From a virus: DNA of 64,000 nt. Below are positions 44,241-54,109 of this stretch, one piece after another (positions within the stretch are counted from its first letter, which is position 1; each line of letters opens with the position of its first letter). The stretch is from the IMG/VR virus record IMGVR_UViG_3300026521_000003, positions 1 to 64,000 of that record. One strand, given 5' to 3'. The notes beneath the pieces were generated by a model that had not been told where the DNA came from, made no database searches, and worked only from the letters and a program-made list of their open reading frames with translations. The position numbers and the translations under genes are program-made.

Positions 44241-45179
44241 ATGAATAATCCTTTTAAAAATAAATTTGTAGTTAATCTTCACCATGCTGATTTTGATGGC
44301 GCTGTATCTGGAGCATGTGTTAAAAGTTGTTTGGGTGAAAATGTAATTTCCAAAAGCATAGCTATAGCAAAAGCAGAATCAGAAATAAGAAAAATTATAA
44401 ATGATATTGATATAATTTTATTAACGGATTTAGGCTTATATCCAGATGATAAAAATAACGACTTAATAGATAAAATTAAAGATAATAAAATAATCATTTA
44501 TGATCACCATATTAATCCAGCGTCAGAAGATATGTTTGCAAATTTACCAAAAGCAAACATAAGTGTATTGGAAAATGATATTTGTGGTGCAACATTAACA
44601 TGGATAAAGATGTTAGAATATTTTCCTTCTAATTCTTTTTTATACGAATTGGAGGATATCGTTTATTTAAGTGATGTCTATGATATGTGGCGTATAGATA
44701 ATAAAGATTTTGAATATGCTGTTAAGATTAATGATTTATTAGACTATCAGATTGGATATAACCCAGATCAATTTAGAGATCGATGGTTAAAAAATCCGAA
44801 TCCATTCAAATTAACGAAAAAAGAACATAAAATAATTGATACGAAGCAAATAAGAGGTGAGAGAAATTTAAAAGAATTAGAAGAAAATGCTATTATTTTT
44901 GAATACAAAAATATTATAGTTGTTTTAACGGAGGCATCATCACCAACTGACTTTATAAAAATGAAGTTTATGAATTATGTTTTAGAAGAAGAAAATGTTG
45001 ATATGTTTATATTTAAGTATCCAAATACAACACAATGTTCTGTGAGAATACCACAATCATCATCAATATTAGACTTAAATGATTGGTATGATGACTTTGG
45101 ATGTAAAGGACATTCACATGCTGGCGGAATACCAGTAAATGAATACCCAAAATTAGAAAAAATACTAAAAATTATTTAG
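44241..45179 (+). CDS. DHH-family phosphoesterase
   Basis: 312 residues. LHHADFDGAVSG (HxDxDG), ILLTDLGL (single Asp), IIYDHH (DHH) and GHSHAGG (DHHA1 motif). This is the RecJ/NrnA/pAp-phosphatase superfamily; substrate (nanoRNA, pAp or cyclic dinucleotide) cannot be decided from sequence. No Shine-Dalgarno is seen, and a TATAAT stands only 7 bases before the ATG, so the message may be nearly leaderless or read through from the nuclease gene. Confidence 0.82.
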   Translation: MNNPFKNKFVVNLHHADFDGAVSGACVKSCLGENVISKSIAIAKAESEIRKIINDIDIILLTDLGLYPDDKNNDLIDKIKDNKIIIYDHHINPASEDMFANLPKANISVLENDICGATLTWIKMLEYFPSNSFLYELEDIVYLSDVYDMWRIDNKDFEYAVKINDLLDYQIGYNPDQFRDRWLKNPNPFKLTKKEHKIIDTKQIRGERNLKELEENAIIFEYKNIIVVLTEASSPTDFIKMKFMNYVLEEENVDMFIFKYPNTTQCSVRIPQSSSILDLNDWYDDFGCKGHSHAGGIPVNEYPKLEKILKII

Positions 45180-45405
45180 TAGCTTTTTCTTTCATTAAAA
45201 CTACAGCAGCTTCAATTGCTAAGTTCAACATATGTGATGCAAAATCAGTTCCAAGTTCTTTAGCCTCTGCTATAACTTTCTCTCTCTTTTGCGCACCAGA
45301 TAATTCATTATTCAATGCAACATTATTTACAAGATCTTTTATTTTTCCAAAAACATCTTTACCAATAATATAATTCATTACTTTATCTAATAACCATTTC
45401 CACAT
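45172..45405 (-). CDS. Small helical protein, unknown
   Basis: 77 residues with AAGGAG upstream and a late box at 45440-45447. N-terminus amphipathic (MWKWLLDKVMNYIIG). C-terminal LNLAIEAAVVLMKE resembles the end of LL-H-type phage holin-family proteins, a weak match. Its stop overlaps the DHH gene stop by 8 bases. Confidence 0.5.
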   Translation of the reverse strand: MWKWLLDKVMNYIIGKDVFGKIKDLVNNVALNNELSGAQKREKVIAEAKELGTDFASHMLNLAIEAAVVLMKEKATK

Positions 45406-45426
45406 TTTTAATCTCCTTATTAAAAG

Positions 45427-45454
45427 TTTAGGGTATAATTATTTATACCCTAAA
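45427..45454 (-). terminator. Hairpin after the 7.1-kb gene, overlapping a late promoter
   Basis: Perfect 12-bp stem TTTAGGGTATAA / TTATACCCTAAA with TTAT loop, 6 bases after the stop of the 45461-52591 gene. The minus strand then reads ACTTTTAAT. TATAAATA is embedded in the hairpin. Confidence 0.65.
45440..45447 (-). promoter_or_regulatory. T4-type late promoter box TATAAATA
   Basis: Exact match inside the hairpin, 35 bases before the start at 45405. Confidence 0.5.
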
Positions 45455-45460
45455 TCATAT

Positions 45461-48400
45461 TTATCTAGTTCTTGCTGATTGAGCACCTAATATTTTTTTA
45501 GTTTCAGTAGCTAATAATGTATTTGCTTCTGTTTTTGAATATGTTTGAGTTGCATCAGTAACCGATAAATCATTACCATTAGCATCCGTAAATACATAAT
45601 TAACATCCGTAATACCTTCACCAATATTACTTATATGATTATCTAACCACGCACTAATCTCATATGATGTTGCGCTATCCATACCAGCTAAATAATTTGA
45701 TCCGTCTTTAATTAAAGTATTGATTTGTGTTTTTGTATAATATCTAACGCCATCTGGCATATCTATTGAAATATTTAATCTATCAAACCATTTTTGTATA
45801 TCATCACTATTGATACTATCAATACCATTTGCTAATTGTAATGATTTTCTTATAATTTCGATAATTTCAACTTTATTATAATTTCCTGTTAAATCTGGAA
45901 TAGGTCTAAATTCATCTGCTCTTGGATAAGTATTACCAAATTCATCAGTACCATCTTGAACTTCATATCCTAAAGCACTAAATGTACCTGGATCTGATGG
46001 ATTAATATTATCAATCCAAGCTTCTAAACCAATATTAGTACTATCACCTGTATGGAATAATCGCAGCATATCATCGGTAACATTAGTACCATTTTCTAAA
46101 ATATTATGCGTTATTCTCTGTAAACCTTCTATTAAAATCAATTTAATTTCTAATTTAGTAAAATATCCAGATGCATCACCCTTAATAGTTGATATTAAAG
46201 ACTTCATTTTAGATGCCCAATTATCTAATCTTAGTTTAGTTACTCTTACAGCTTCATCCATATTTGTAGTTGTAACATATTTTATATTATCCGTATAATC
46301 TTTAGGGTTCCATCCTAATTGTACCGCATGCCCACCATATCTTTCAGAATACATAGCATCAATTCTATACCAACCAGCTACAGCAAAATCGTAAGAATAC
46401 GCTGTATCTCTACAGCAATATTTATTTGATGCAATTTTCTCTTCATTTATATAAATCGCGTGTGGATCATCACCATTCATTTTAACATAATCTAATTTAA
46501 AAGGTTTCTCAACAAATATCCAAGTAGTGTATATAGCATGGTAATTATGAACATTACCCCAAACAGTTGGTCCTGCAATATATCCTTTATTCCAAACTTT
46601 TCCTAATCTATCAGTATATGTTTTTGTAAAATCTACTACTTTTACTTCTTTTTCTGCTAACGGAGTTCTACCATTTTCTATAAAATCTTTTTTAAGATCT
46701 AAATGTCTTGTTCCCAACCAACCATCAAATCTAGTACCTTTAAAAGCCCAATTCTCAAGTTTATCAGAACCAACTGGTGGAAGAATTCTAGCAGATGAAG
46801 CTAAAACTAACCCTTCATAAATCAATTCTAATGATTCTGCTCTAGAATATATTTCTGTATCTGCATCTAAAGATAAATCTTTTACAGATAGTCGTCTAAT
46901 CCATCTATCAAGCGTTTCATCATCTAACATTGTTTCACTCACAATAGATTTTAAAACAGTTACTAAAAATTTCATAAATTCTGCTTTTGTATAAGGACCT
47001 TCCATATTTTCAACAAACGAATTTACCATTCCAGTTATTTCATCTCTTGTTGGTCTTGTTCCAGATGTAAATGCATCAGTAGTATTATAATCTGTCAATC
47101 CAAGAATAGTATCTATTAAAAGACTTGTTGAAATATCTTTAGTAAATACATTAGCACTTAAATCGGCTAAATTAATATTAGTTGTTTCAAGACTTTGAGT
47201 TAATTCTTCATCTTTAGCTTCCATATCCTTTCGTACTGAAGCTTCAACTTTTGCTATATTATCATAGATTAAATTTGCTGTTGTATTGATATAACTTGTT
47301 GTTTGATCAAATCTTAAATCAGTAGCAACCGAAAACTCATCTAAATCGTTAAACCCTTTTTTAACATCAGCTTCTAAATCTTCAATTCTTTTTCTTTGAT
47401 CGTTAGCATCAATTCTTAAATCAAAAATGTCTCTAGTATTAATTTCATCATACAATAAACCGTCTGGTCTATAAGTGGTTCTAGATACCATAGAACCCCC
47501 AGCTTTATAATCCGCTGAAAATAACCATTTTAACATCACTTTAAATTTAGCTTTTCTATCTCTACCAACAGAAGAAGTTTCTAAAGTTGCAGCATTTTCA
47601 TCAACAAGTGTAAAACCTGAAATATCATCTGCAAAGTCCTCTATATCTTCAGATACATGAATACCATTAATAAAGAATGATGTTCCATTATCATTGAATT
47701 CTGGATGATAGACACCTTGGTTTCTTCTATTTACAATAGCAACTGGAATTGCATATACATAATTATTATGAGATAAGTCTGTTGGTTCTTCTACGGTAAA
47801 TAGAGCATCATCAAATAATTTTCCTTCTTTATATAATAATGAATTTGGATTACTCGCTTGAATTAATGTTCCACCAGCAAATATTTGTAGTGTTTCAGTA
47901 ATTGGTTGCCCAGTTGCATCTTCTCCAACTTCTTGAGTAACAATTCTACTAGTGACTGGGGATTTCCCTTGGAATCTTAATCCTTCAGACATATATGGTG
48001 ATGTACCTCTAAAAAAGTTATTAAATAAATTCAATCCAACAATTCTAGTTCTATATCTTATTTGTACTAATTTATCACCATCAAAATAAAGGTTGTGGTC
48101 CGCATTATGAAAAATAGTTTTTCTGTCTTCATCACTTAATTCAGATAATTTCCATCCTCTACCAATAGTATTATCTTCAACAAATGTTTCATCAATAAGT
48201 TTCTTTTCTTCATCTGTAACAGAATCAAATTCTGTACCATCATAATAGTTATATACTATATTACTTTTTTGGAATGCTTGACAATATTGTTTTGCTCCAT
48301 CTGGAATTGCTGCTGTTTCACCATTAACAGTATCATAAAATGTATGATCAAAAATAACAGTATCAATATTATCAGATGTAGATCCTTGATATTGTACATT

Positions 48401-51400
48401 TCCAAATGGGAATATAAAATCTGTTTCATCAACAGCTTCATGCCAAACTTCAATAAATACTAAATCTTTTCTTTCTAGTACAACAATATCAATAAGATCA
48501 AATTCATCATTACGTCTAATAGTAACTTCTTGTCCAATTTCCTCAAGCATAGTTAAAGTTAAGTCTTGACCTTCTTGAATATAATCTAATCCTTCAACCC
48601 AATTAATTTCTTCATATATAACTTCAAACGGAATTTCAGTTCCATCATCTTCTTCAATATTAAAATCAATTGCGAATGTAATTTCTCCACCTTCAGAAAC
48701 AACACGTTTAGATGTAAACTCTTCAGCACCAGTAGATAATAGTCTTACAACAACTTGATCTCGATCCTTAGTATCTAGTATAGTAAATGTTTTACCAAAT
48801 CTATAATAACCAACTTTTGGTACGGTTATATTTTCCCATGTATTTTGTAATTCAGTTTCAACGCCATTGATATTACGTACTATAAAGAATCCGTCATCAT
48901 TTTCTTCAACCATAAAAGTTCTAGTATATTTGTAATAATATACAATATTTCCATCTTCATCTAATAATGGGTTTCCATCTCCACCATACTTTATAAGTTT
49001 TAATACAAATTGGTCTAGATCTGTTGATAATATTTCTATGACTTTTTGTTTTTCTGATGGTGTTAAAATATCTGTATCCGTCATATTATTAATCGACTCT
49101 TCATTTAAGTCATTAACCATCTCATTAACCATAGTTTCTTTAGCTTTTTGTAAGTAAGAAACAACTTTAGCATCATCTAAATTTAAAACATTATTACCAT
49201 TACTATCAACAACAAAATATTCTAATGATAAATTATCTTCTGATGATAATTGCTCTGCATTCTTAGCCCATTCAATATCAAAATTACTAAACCAGTTACC
49301 TGTTAAATCTGACTCTATTTCCAAATATTGTCTCAATAACTCTTTTTGTAAATCATCTGATTCTCGTAATAAACTTCTTTTTAATATTGGATTTCCTAAT
49401 GAGTCAACTTTAGTTTGACCAATAAATTTATAAAATTTTAAATTTTCTTTGTCAAAAACTACATCGCCATTTTTAAGTGCTTTACCTTCAGGTAAAGTTT
49501 CACCCATAATCCATGTATATTCGTGCCCTTCAATAACTTGCGGCACAACAATATCAAATTTATTTTTAATAATATCAAATGGTACTGTTACCTTTGGTTG
49601 TGGCTCTTCAGTAATAAAATCTATTTTAAGTTCCGCTTGTGGAGCTTGTATTCTTTTTAATACCATAACATCTGTCATTGAACCAGATAAAAGAGTAAGA
49701 ATATTTTTAGATAAGAAATACCCTTCACCATAAATCATTGCTGGGTCTTCATTTACTGCTACTGTTTGTAAACCAGTTAAACGTAAAGTAAAATCATTTG
49801 CTCTATTCCCGGTATATTCACCAAAATAAGTAATTTTTTCTAATGTAAGAATATATGATTCTAATGATGCATTATCATCTATAAAGAAATTTTGATCATC
49901 TAAAATAAATAAATTTTCGCCATCTTGAGCTGCAATTTTTTCAATAGTATAAGGATCTTTTTCAACAACTGTTAATTCGCCGGAAATACTATCTTGTTCC
50001 CAAACACGTCTAATAATAGTAAATCTAATGATGTCATTCTTATCAGCATTAAAAATTTTATAATTTTGACCTTTTCTTTCATACTCTAATTCTTGAACTG
50101 TTACATCTTCCCAAAACACTCCACCTTCTACAACCGTTACAGTTTTATCATCAACTGGCATATCCTCGTATGAAAGTGCAGAACCTAAATACTGAAAATA
50201 CTTATTATCTTTTTTAACAATATCATTATAATCTAGTTGTTCACTAGGTAATAATTCTTGTCCATCCGTCCAATTAAAACTATTTCCTGTTAAAGGTTCT
50301 GGCATAACAATTATACCATTATCATTAGCCCAATGACCATCAATATCATTTGTTGGTGTTCCTGTTTTTTCTAAACGTAAAATAATATCTTTTTTTCCAA
50401 CACGTTTAATATATAATGTATCACCTTTATTAATTTCTTCATTAAATTCTAAAGGTTTATCTAGACTTAATAAACCATCAATTTCATAATCACTATAAAT
50501 TGAAAGTAATTGACCATTTCTAGTTAATTTGATATTACCTTGTATAATATTGAAATCGACCGGAATAACTAAATTTAATACATCTTCTAATACTTCTTCA
50601 GTTTCAAATACAGGCATTATTTCATTATAAGAAATTGTTATAGGTGTTTCAGTACCATCTTCAGAAATTGTTACCATTTTAAGATTATCTTCAGAATCTA
50701 CATAAACATAAACTTTCGTACTGTCAGTTTTTTTCTCAAAAACTCTATACCCATTAACATCGGTTAATTGTATTTCTTGTTTTGATTCATCTAAAATATA
50801 TGTTCTTAATGATTCACTATCAATATAAAATGTAAGGTTATTAGCAACATAAATCATAATATCTGAGTGTTCATATGTATCAGAATTATCTAATGTACCT
50901 TCAAAAATTTCTTGAACATCATTCGATGGAGTATATAAGTCGCCTTTACTATCAATAAAGTAAATATCACCATTTGATTTTTTATAATATTTTGTACCAA
51001 CTTCATGATAATAATAAAAAACTTTACCTGCACTATGTGTATATATTTCACTATTAAGTGTAGTTATTAAAATATTTTCGGTAGTGATTTTAACAGCTCT
51101 ATTAGCATTAACATCAGTACTGGTATAATTACCATCAGTATCTAAGGTACTAACAATATTACCACCATCACCAACCATTAAAGCATCCACTCTGTAATAA
51201 TTAATTTCAGTCGTATCAATAGTATGTATATCTTTAACGTCGTAATCATCTAAATTATCTTGTACTGTTATAGTTGTAGCAATATTACCATTAGTATCAG
51301 TTATATCTGCTACATCAATATATTTCACATAAGATGTATCAACTACTATTTTAGGTGCTCCGGCTGTTGCAGGAATATAATTTCCATCTGCATCTGTTCG

Positions 51401-52591
51401 TAATGTACCATCTTCATACAACCAAACAAAATCTCCTGATGCATATGTTTCATCATTAAGTTGTTTTGAATAAGGATAATAAAAATATTTTTTTCCTGTA
51501 TTTAAATACATTCTTATATTTTTATCTTCTATATATTCATTTCCATTATTGTCTGTTTGAACTTTAAATCCTTGTTCGGATACAATTACTTTATTAAGAA
51601 TTTCAGTATCAAGCCCATTTATTGTTTGTGTAGTAATATTATATGTTACTAACATAGGTTGTGTTATTTCAGATTCAACCAATACACCATTTTCCTCAAC
51701 AAATCTGGTAACTGTCATTGTATCTAAAAATACATCAGAATCATTATGTTGCAATCTTACCTCTGTAGCATCATTAGAAACCGATGGTACTATATCAAAA
51801 ATTCTTGAGGTATCAGAATCGATATATTGTGCTACAGCTTCAGAATTATAAATTCGTTCAAATTGAAAAGTATTACCAAAATCTATTGAATATCGAGTAT
51901 ATGGTTCCACTAAAGGATCTGCATCTGGATCAGTTTCAATATATGATGTTCCATCTGCTCTTAAATAGAAAACATTACTATCTTCATCCATATAATAATA
52001 TTTTACAACATCACCGTCAATCATTTGATCTATATCAATCTTATATTCATCAGTTATTCTATTAGTTACTGTAATAGTTATTGCAGAATCGGTTATTACT
52101 TTTTCATTAATAACAGTTTTTTTAGGTTGGAAATTTAATATCATATCGTTATCTTCTGGAAAGAAAACTGGAAGATTTGGTGCAATAGGAAGTTGCATCA
52201 TTTTTGATATATCTTGACCAATATCACCTTTAGTATAATTAATATTATATCCTGCTACATTAATACCTCTTTTTTGTCCATCAATAGTTTGTGGTTCAAA
52301 TGGTGATTCATTCTCATCTAAATTTGAAATCCATACACCGGTATCTGCCTGTTCGCCATTTCTAAATGGTACGAAATTTCTATTGATTTCAATAAATCCA
52401 GATTTCTCTAAATTGCGTTTATTAACTTCAATATCTCTTTCAATATGTGTTGTTTCCGGTAATCCAAATACAACATCTATCTCAGCAATTTTTGCTTCTA
52501 AATAATCTGAAAATGCTGCTGAAGCATTATTGAGATCGTTATTAATTTTCTCAAATACTTCACTATGAAGTTGATCTAATCTAATACCCAT
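45461..52591 (-). CDS. Giant tail/baseplate structural protein (2376 residues)
   Basis: Starts RLDQLHSEVFEKINND, like RLNQLHNEIMSKVDEK of the 1094-residue protein, and shares with it DLVFIEVWHEAVDE, FPFGNVQY and DGDKLVQIRYRTRIV. Many Asp/Gly/Asn-rich beta segments fill the first 1700 residues. A segment at about 1950-2110 (DYVKMNGDDPHAIYI, VAGWYRIDAMYSERYGGHAV) resembles a PA14 carbohydrate-binding domain. Repeats with YTKxEI...I are present near the C-terminus. Late promoter at 52765 and a structured leader precede it. Likely a large fibre or baseplate hub protein. Confidence 0.75.
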   Translation of the reverse strand: MGIRLDQLHSEVFEKINNDLNNASAAFSDYLEAKIAEIDVVFGLPETTHIERDIEVNKRNLEKSGFIEINRNFVPFRNGEQADTGVWISNLDENESPFEPQTIDGQKRGINVAGYNINYTKGDIGQDISKMMQLPIAPNLPVFFPEDNDMILNFQPKKTVINEKVITDSAITITVTNRITDEYKIDIDQMIDGDVVKYYYMDEDSNVFYLRADGTSYIETDPDADPLVEPYTRYSIDFGNTFQFERIYNSEAVAQYIDSDTSRIFDIVPSVSNDATEVRLQHNDSDVFLDTMTVTRFVEENGVLVESEITQPMLVTYNITTQTINGLDTEILNKVIVSEQGFKVQTDNNGNEYIEDKNIRMYLNTGKKYFYYPYSKQLNDETYASGDFVWLYEDGTLRTDADGNYIPATAGAPKIVVDTSYVKYIDVADITDTNGNIATTITVQDNLDDYDVKDIHTIDTTEINYYRVDALMVGDGGNIVSTLDTDGNYTSTDVNANRAVKITTENILITTLNSEIYTHSAGKVFYYYHEVGTKYYKKSNGDIYFIDSKGDLYTPSNDVQEIFEGTLDNSDTYEHSDIMIYVANNLTFYIDSESLRTYILDESKQEIQLTDVNGYRVFEKKTDSTKVYVYVDSEDNLKMVTISEDGTETPITISYNEIMPVFETEEVLEDVLNLVIPVDFNIIQGNIKLTRNGQLLSIYSDYEIDGLLSLDKPLEFNEEINKGDTLYIKRVGKKDIILRLEKTGTPTNDIDGHWANDNGIIVMPEPLTGNSFNWTDGQELLPSEQLDYNDIVKKDNKYFQYLGSALSYEDMPVDDKTVTVVEGGVFWEDVTVQELEYERKGQNYKIFNADKNDIIRFTIIRRVWEQDSISGELTVVEKDPYTIEKIAAQDGENLFILDDQNFFIDDNASLESYILTLEKITYFGEYTGNRANDFTLRLTGLQTVAVNEDPAMIYGEGYFLSKNILTLLSGSMTDVMVLKRIQAPQAELKIDFITEEPQPKVTVPFDIIKNKFDIVVPQVIEGHEYTWIMGETLPEGKALKNGDVVFDKENLKFYKFIGQTKVDSLGNPILKRSLLRESDDLQKELLRQYLEIESDLTGNWFSNFDIEWAKNAEQLSSEDNLSLEYFVVDSNGNNVLNLDDAKVVSYLQKAKETMVNEMVNDLNEESINNMTDTDILTPSEKQKVIEILSTDLDQFVLKLIKYGGDGNPLLDEDGNIVYYYKYTRTFMVEENDDGFFIVRNINGVETELQNTWENITVPKVGYYRFGKTFTILDTKDRDQVVVRLLSTGAEEFTSKRVVSEGGEITFAIDFNIEEDDGTEIPFEVIYEEINWVEGLDYIQEGQDLTLTMLEEIGQEVTIRRNDEFDLIDIVVLERKDLVFIEVWHEAVDETDFIFPFGNVQYQGSTSDNIDTVIFDHTFYDTVNGETAAIPDGAKQYCQAFQKSNIVYNYYDGTEFDSVTDEEKKLIDETFVEDNTIGRGWKLSELSDEDRKTIFHNADHNLYFDGDKLVQIRYRTRIVGLNLFNNFFRGTSPYMSEGLRFQGKSPVTSRIVTQEVGEDATGQPITETLQIFAGGTLIQASNPNSLLYKEGKLFDDALFTVEEPTDLSHNNYVYAIPVAIVNRRNQGVYHPEFNDNGTSFFINGIHVSEDIEDFADDISGFTLVDENAATLETSSVGRDRKAKFKVMLKWLFSADYKAGGSMVSRTTYRPDGLLYDEINTRDIFDLRIDANDQRKRIEDLEADVKKGFNDLDEFSVATDLRFDQTTSYINTTANLIYDNIAKVEASVRKDMEAKDEELTQSLETTNINLADLSANVFTKDISTSLLIDTILGLTDYNTTDAFTSGTRPTRDEITGMVNSFVENMEGPYTKAEFMKFLVTVLKSIVSETMLDDETLDRWIRRLSVKDLSLDADTEIYSRAESLELIYEGLVLASSARILPPVGSDKLENWAFKGTRFDGWLGTRHLDLKKDFIENGRTPLAEKEVKVVDFTKTYTDRLGKVWNKGYIAGPTVWGNVHNYHAIYTTWIFVEKPFKLDYVKMNGDDPHAIYINEEKIASNKYCCRDTAYSYDFAVAGWYRIDAMYSERYGGHAVQLGWNPKDYTDNIKYVTTTNMDEAVRVTKLRLDNWASKMKSLISTIKGDASGYFTKLEIKLILIEGLQRITHNILENGTNVTDDMLRLFHTGDSTNIGLEAWIDNINPSDPGTFSALGYEVQDGTDEFGNTYPRADEFRPIPDLTGNYNKVEIIEIIRKSLQLANGIDSINSDDIQKWFDRLNISIDMPDGVRYYTKTQINTLIKDGSNYLAGMDSATSYEISAWLDNHISNIGEGITDVNYVFTDANGNDLSVTDATQTYSKTEANTLLATETKKILGAQSARTR

Positions 52592-52650
52592 TATATTTCT
52601 CCTGTTTATAAAATTTTAAGCTTAAAATTCGTTGATGAAAAGTATGAAAG

Positions 52651-52755
52651 GGCATGAGTGTATTATGAAGAACTGTAAAAGTATATTATAAAAACACTAA
52701 TGCCGACACACCAGTCATTATTTAATCAATTCGAGTCGGTTTCACAGAATTGATT
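52651..52755 (-). promoter_or_regulatory. Structured 5' leader of the giant structural gene
   Basis: Stem A: GGCAT/ATGCC and AGTGT/ACACT (52651-52661 with 52694-52704, one mismatch). Stem B: AATCAATTC / GAATTGATT (52724-52732 with 52747-52755). Stem C: CCGAC / GTCGG (52703-52707 with 52735-52739) crosses stem B, giving a possible pseudoknot; its first two bases compete with stem A. On the minus-strand message stem B would sit at the very 5' end, just after the late box. Probably RNA stability or translation control. Confidence 0.55.
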
Positions 52756-52764
52756 TACTGTTTT

Positions 52765-52772
52765 TATTTATA
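52765..52772 (-). promoter_or_regulatory. T4-type late promoter box TATAAATA
   Basis: Exact match on minus. Transcription would begin near 52757, at the edge of the leader hairpin. Confidence 0.6.
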
Positions 52773-52786
52773 CTTAAATTTACTTT

Positions 52787-53245
52787 TTAATTAGATATTA
52801 TAATTATATCGCTGCGTTTTGAATTGGGAATAATAATACTATTATCTTCTTGACGATATTCTAAAGTAGATAATTTTAACCCATTTCTTGTAACTTCAAA
52901 TGAATTATTTACAATATCGAATGAGGGTGTAAGTTTTTGTTCTTTTTTTCGCAATTTAAATTCATCTCTACGTTTTACAGGTGTCAATTCAACCCATCCA
53001 TCACCATGAAATAATTTTACTGTTTGTTCATTAGTATCATACCATAATTGTCCGGGCATAGGGTTTTCTGGAGGATTATTACCCGCAAAATTTTGTAAAA
53101 TTTTTAATAAATTTTCATTATTTGTTTTAACTATATCGCCTGCACCCTTTCCGACTAATTTTATACCTGCAAGTTCTTTAATCGTTTTATTAGGCACTTC
53201 AACAATAGATGCATGATTATCAGTTTGTGTTAATACAATTCCCAT
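52787..53245 (-). CDS. Small structural protein with tail-attachment module
   Basis: 152 residues. LLKILQNFAGNNPPENPMPG with QLWYDTNEQTVKLFHG matches the N-terminal module of the three large fibres (36326, 38578, 41325) but no fibre shaft follows; the C-terminus is short and beta-rich. It may cap or adapt the attachment site. RBS AAGGAT. A CATAAATA late-type box lies 27 bases upstream (53272-53279). Confidence 0.7.
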   Translation of the reverse strand: MGIVLTQTDNHASIVEVPNKTIKELAGIKLVGKGAGDIVKTNNENLLKILQNFAGNNPPENPMPGQLWYDTNEQTVKLFHGDGWVELTPVKRRDEFKLRKKEQKLTPSFDIVNNSFEVTRNGLKLSTLEYRQEDNSIIIPNSKRSDIIIISN

Positions 53246-53271
53246 AAGGTATCCTTATTTTTATTTTGTAT

Positions 53272-53279
53272 TATTTATG
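53272..53279 (-). promoter_or_regulatory. Late-promoter-like box CATAAATA
   Basis: One base from the consensus, upstream of the start at 53245. Confidence 0.35.
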
Positions 53280-53312
53280 TATTTTTACAGGATATTTTAA
53301 AGAAAGTTATGA

Positions 53313-53337
53313 TTCTATGGGTTTAAAACCCATAGAA
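53313..53337 (-). terminator. Hairpin after structural gene
   Basis: Perfect 11-bp stem TTCTATGGGTT / AACCCATAGAA with TAA loop, 5 bases past the stop at 53343. Only a weak T tract follows. Confidence 0.6.
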
Positions 53338-53342
53338 AAGAA

Positions 53343-54089
53343 TTAGTTATAATCTGCTGATAAAATATCAGAAATGATATTTTGTCTTTCAACGTATTTG
53401 TTTATTGCGTTTGAATCATCAGGTGTTAAGTTCTCACCATTGATTTGTTTAATTAATGCAGTTAATGCATTGGACATATCAGCAATTAAATCTTTATCAT
53501 CACCAACTTGTACATTAATTTCTTGTCTAACAAGAATCTTTTTAATTGCTTGTTCTTTGTCATCACTTAATGATGGTATAGGTCTAGCAGGCGCTGAAGT
53601 AATACCTCTGAACCCAGCTAAATAACCGTTGTTAGATTCTAAATCATTTCTTAATTCTAGTGCAATAGTATAAGGAGTTTGGTGCACCTCTTTAACTTTA
53701 TGTGTTTCTCTAGTATAGTGATCATAAAACTCTTTCTCAACTGTTATTGTTCCTTCAGTACATTCCGCAATTCTAGCCTTAATATTTGCTTGAACATCTG
53801 GTGTTAAAGGATTACCATTTCTATCACCATTTTTTAGTTTTAACTCTAAAGTCTCTCGTTCAGCATCCATTTTTTGTAAATCTGTTTGAGCCTTAAACCA
53901 AGCATCTTCGATACCTATTAATTCTCGTTCTGCTTCACCTTTTAAAGTTGTATTAGCAATAGAATTAATAACTTTCTGGTTGTCAATTCCAGATAATCTT
54001 TCGATTAAATTTTCTGCCGCTGTAAATGAATACTCTGCAACTCTTGTAACTTTTCCATTATTAAATGAATATTTGTATTTTGTAACCAT
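53343..54089 (-). CDS. Putative structural/assembly protein
   Basis: 248 residues, acidic, helical with charged stretches (AERETLELKLKNGDRNGNPL). N-terminus VTKYKYSFNNGKVTRVAEYS is beta-like. No family recognised; placed among late tail genes with its own RBS (AAAGGAG) and closing hairpin. Confidence 0.5.
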   Translation of the reverse strand: MVTKYKYSFNNGKVTRVAEYSFTAAENLIERLSGIDNQKVINSIANTTLKGEAERELIGIEDAWFKAQTDLQKMDAERETLELKLKNGDRNGNPLTPDVQANIKARIAECTEGTITVEKEFYDHYTRETHKVKEVHQTPYTIALELRNDLESNNGYLAGFRGITSAPARPIPSLSDDKEQAIKKILVRQEINVQVGDDKDLIADMSNALTALIKQINGENLTPDDSNAINKYVERQNIISDILSADYN

Positions 54090-54109
54090 TATAAATCTCC
54101 TTTATTAGA

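Noticed and set aside
51784-52065. Plus-strand open frame rich in Tyr and Gln
   Set aside because: Shadow of the giant structural gene; composition is typical of antisense to Asp/Tyr-rich coding.
52630-52720. Possible hammerhead ribozyme (TTGATGA...GAAA) or tRNA-like element
   Set aside because: The core is not CUGAUGA, no stem II forms between TTGATGA and GAAA, no NUH cleavage site follows stem A, and no cloverleaf can be folded.
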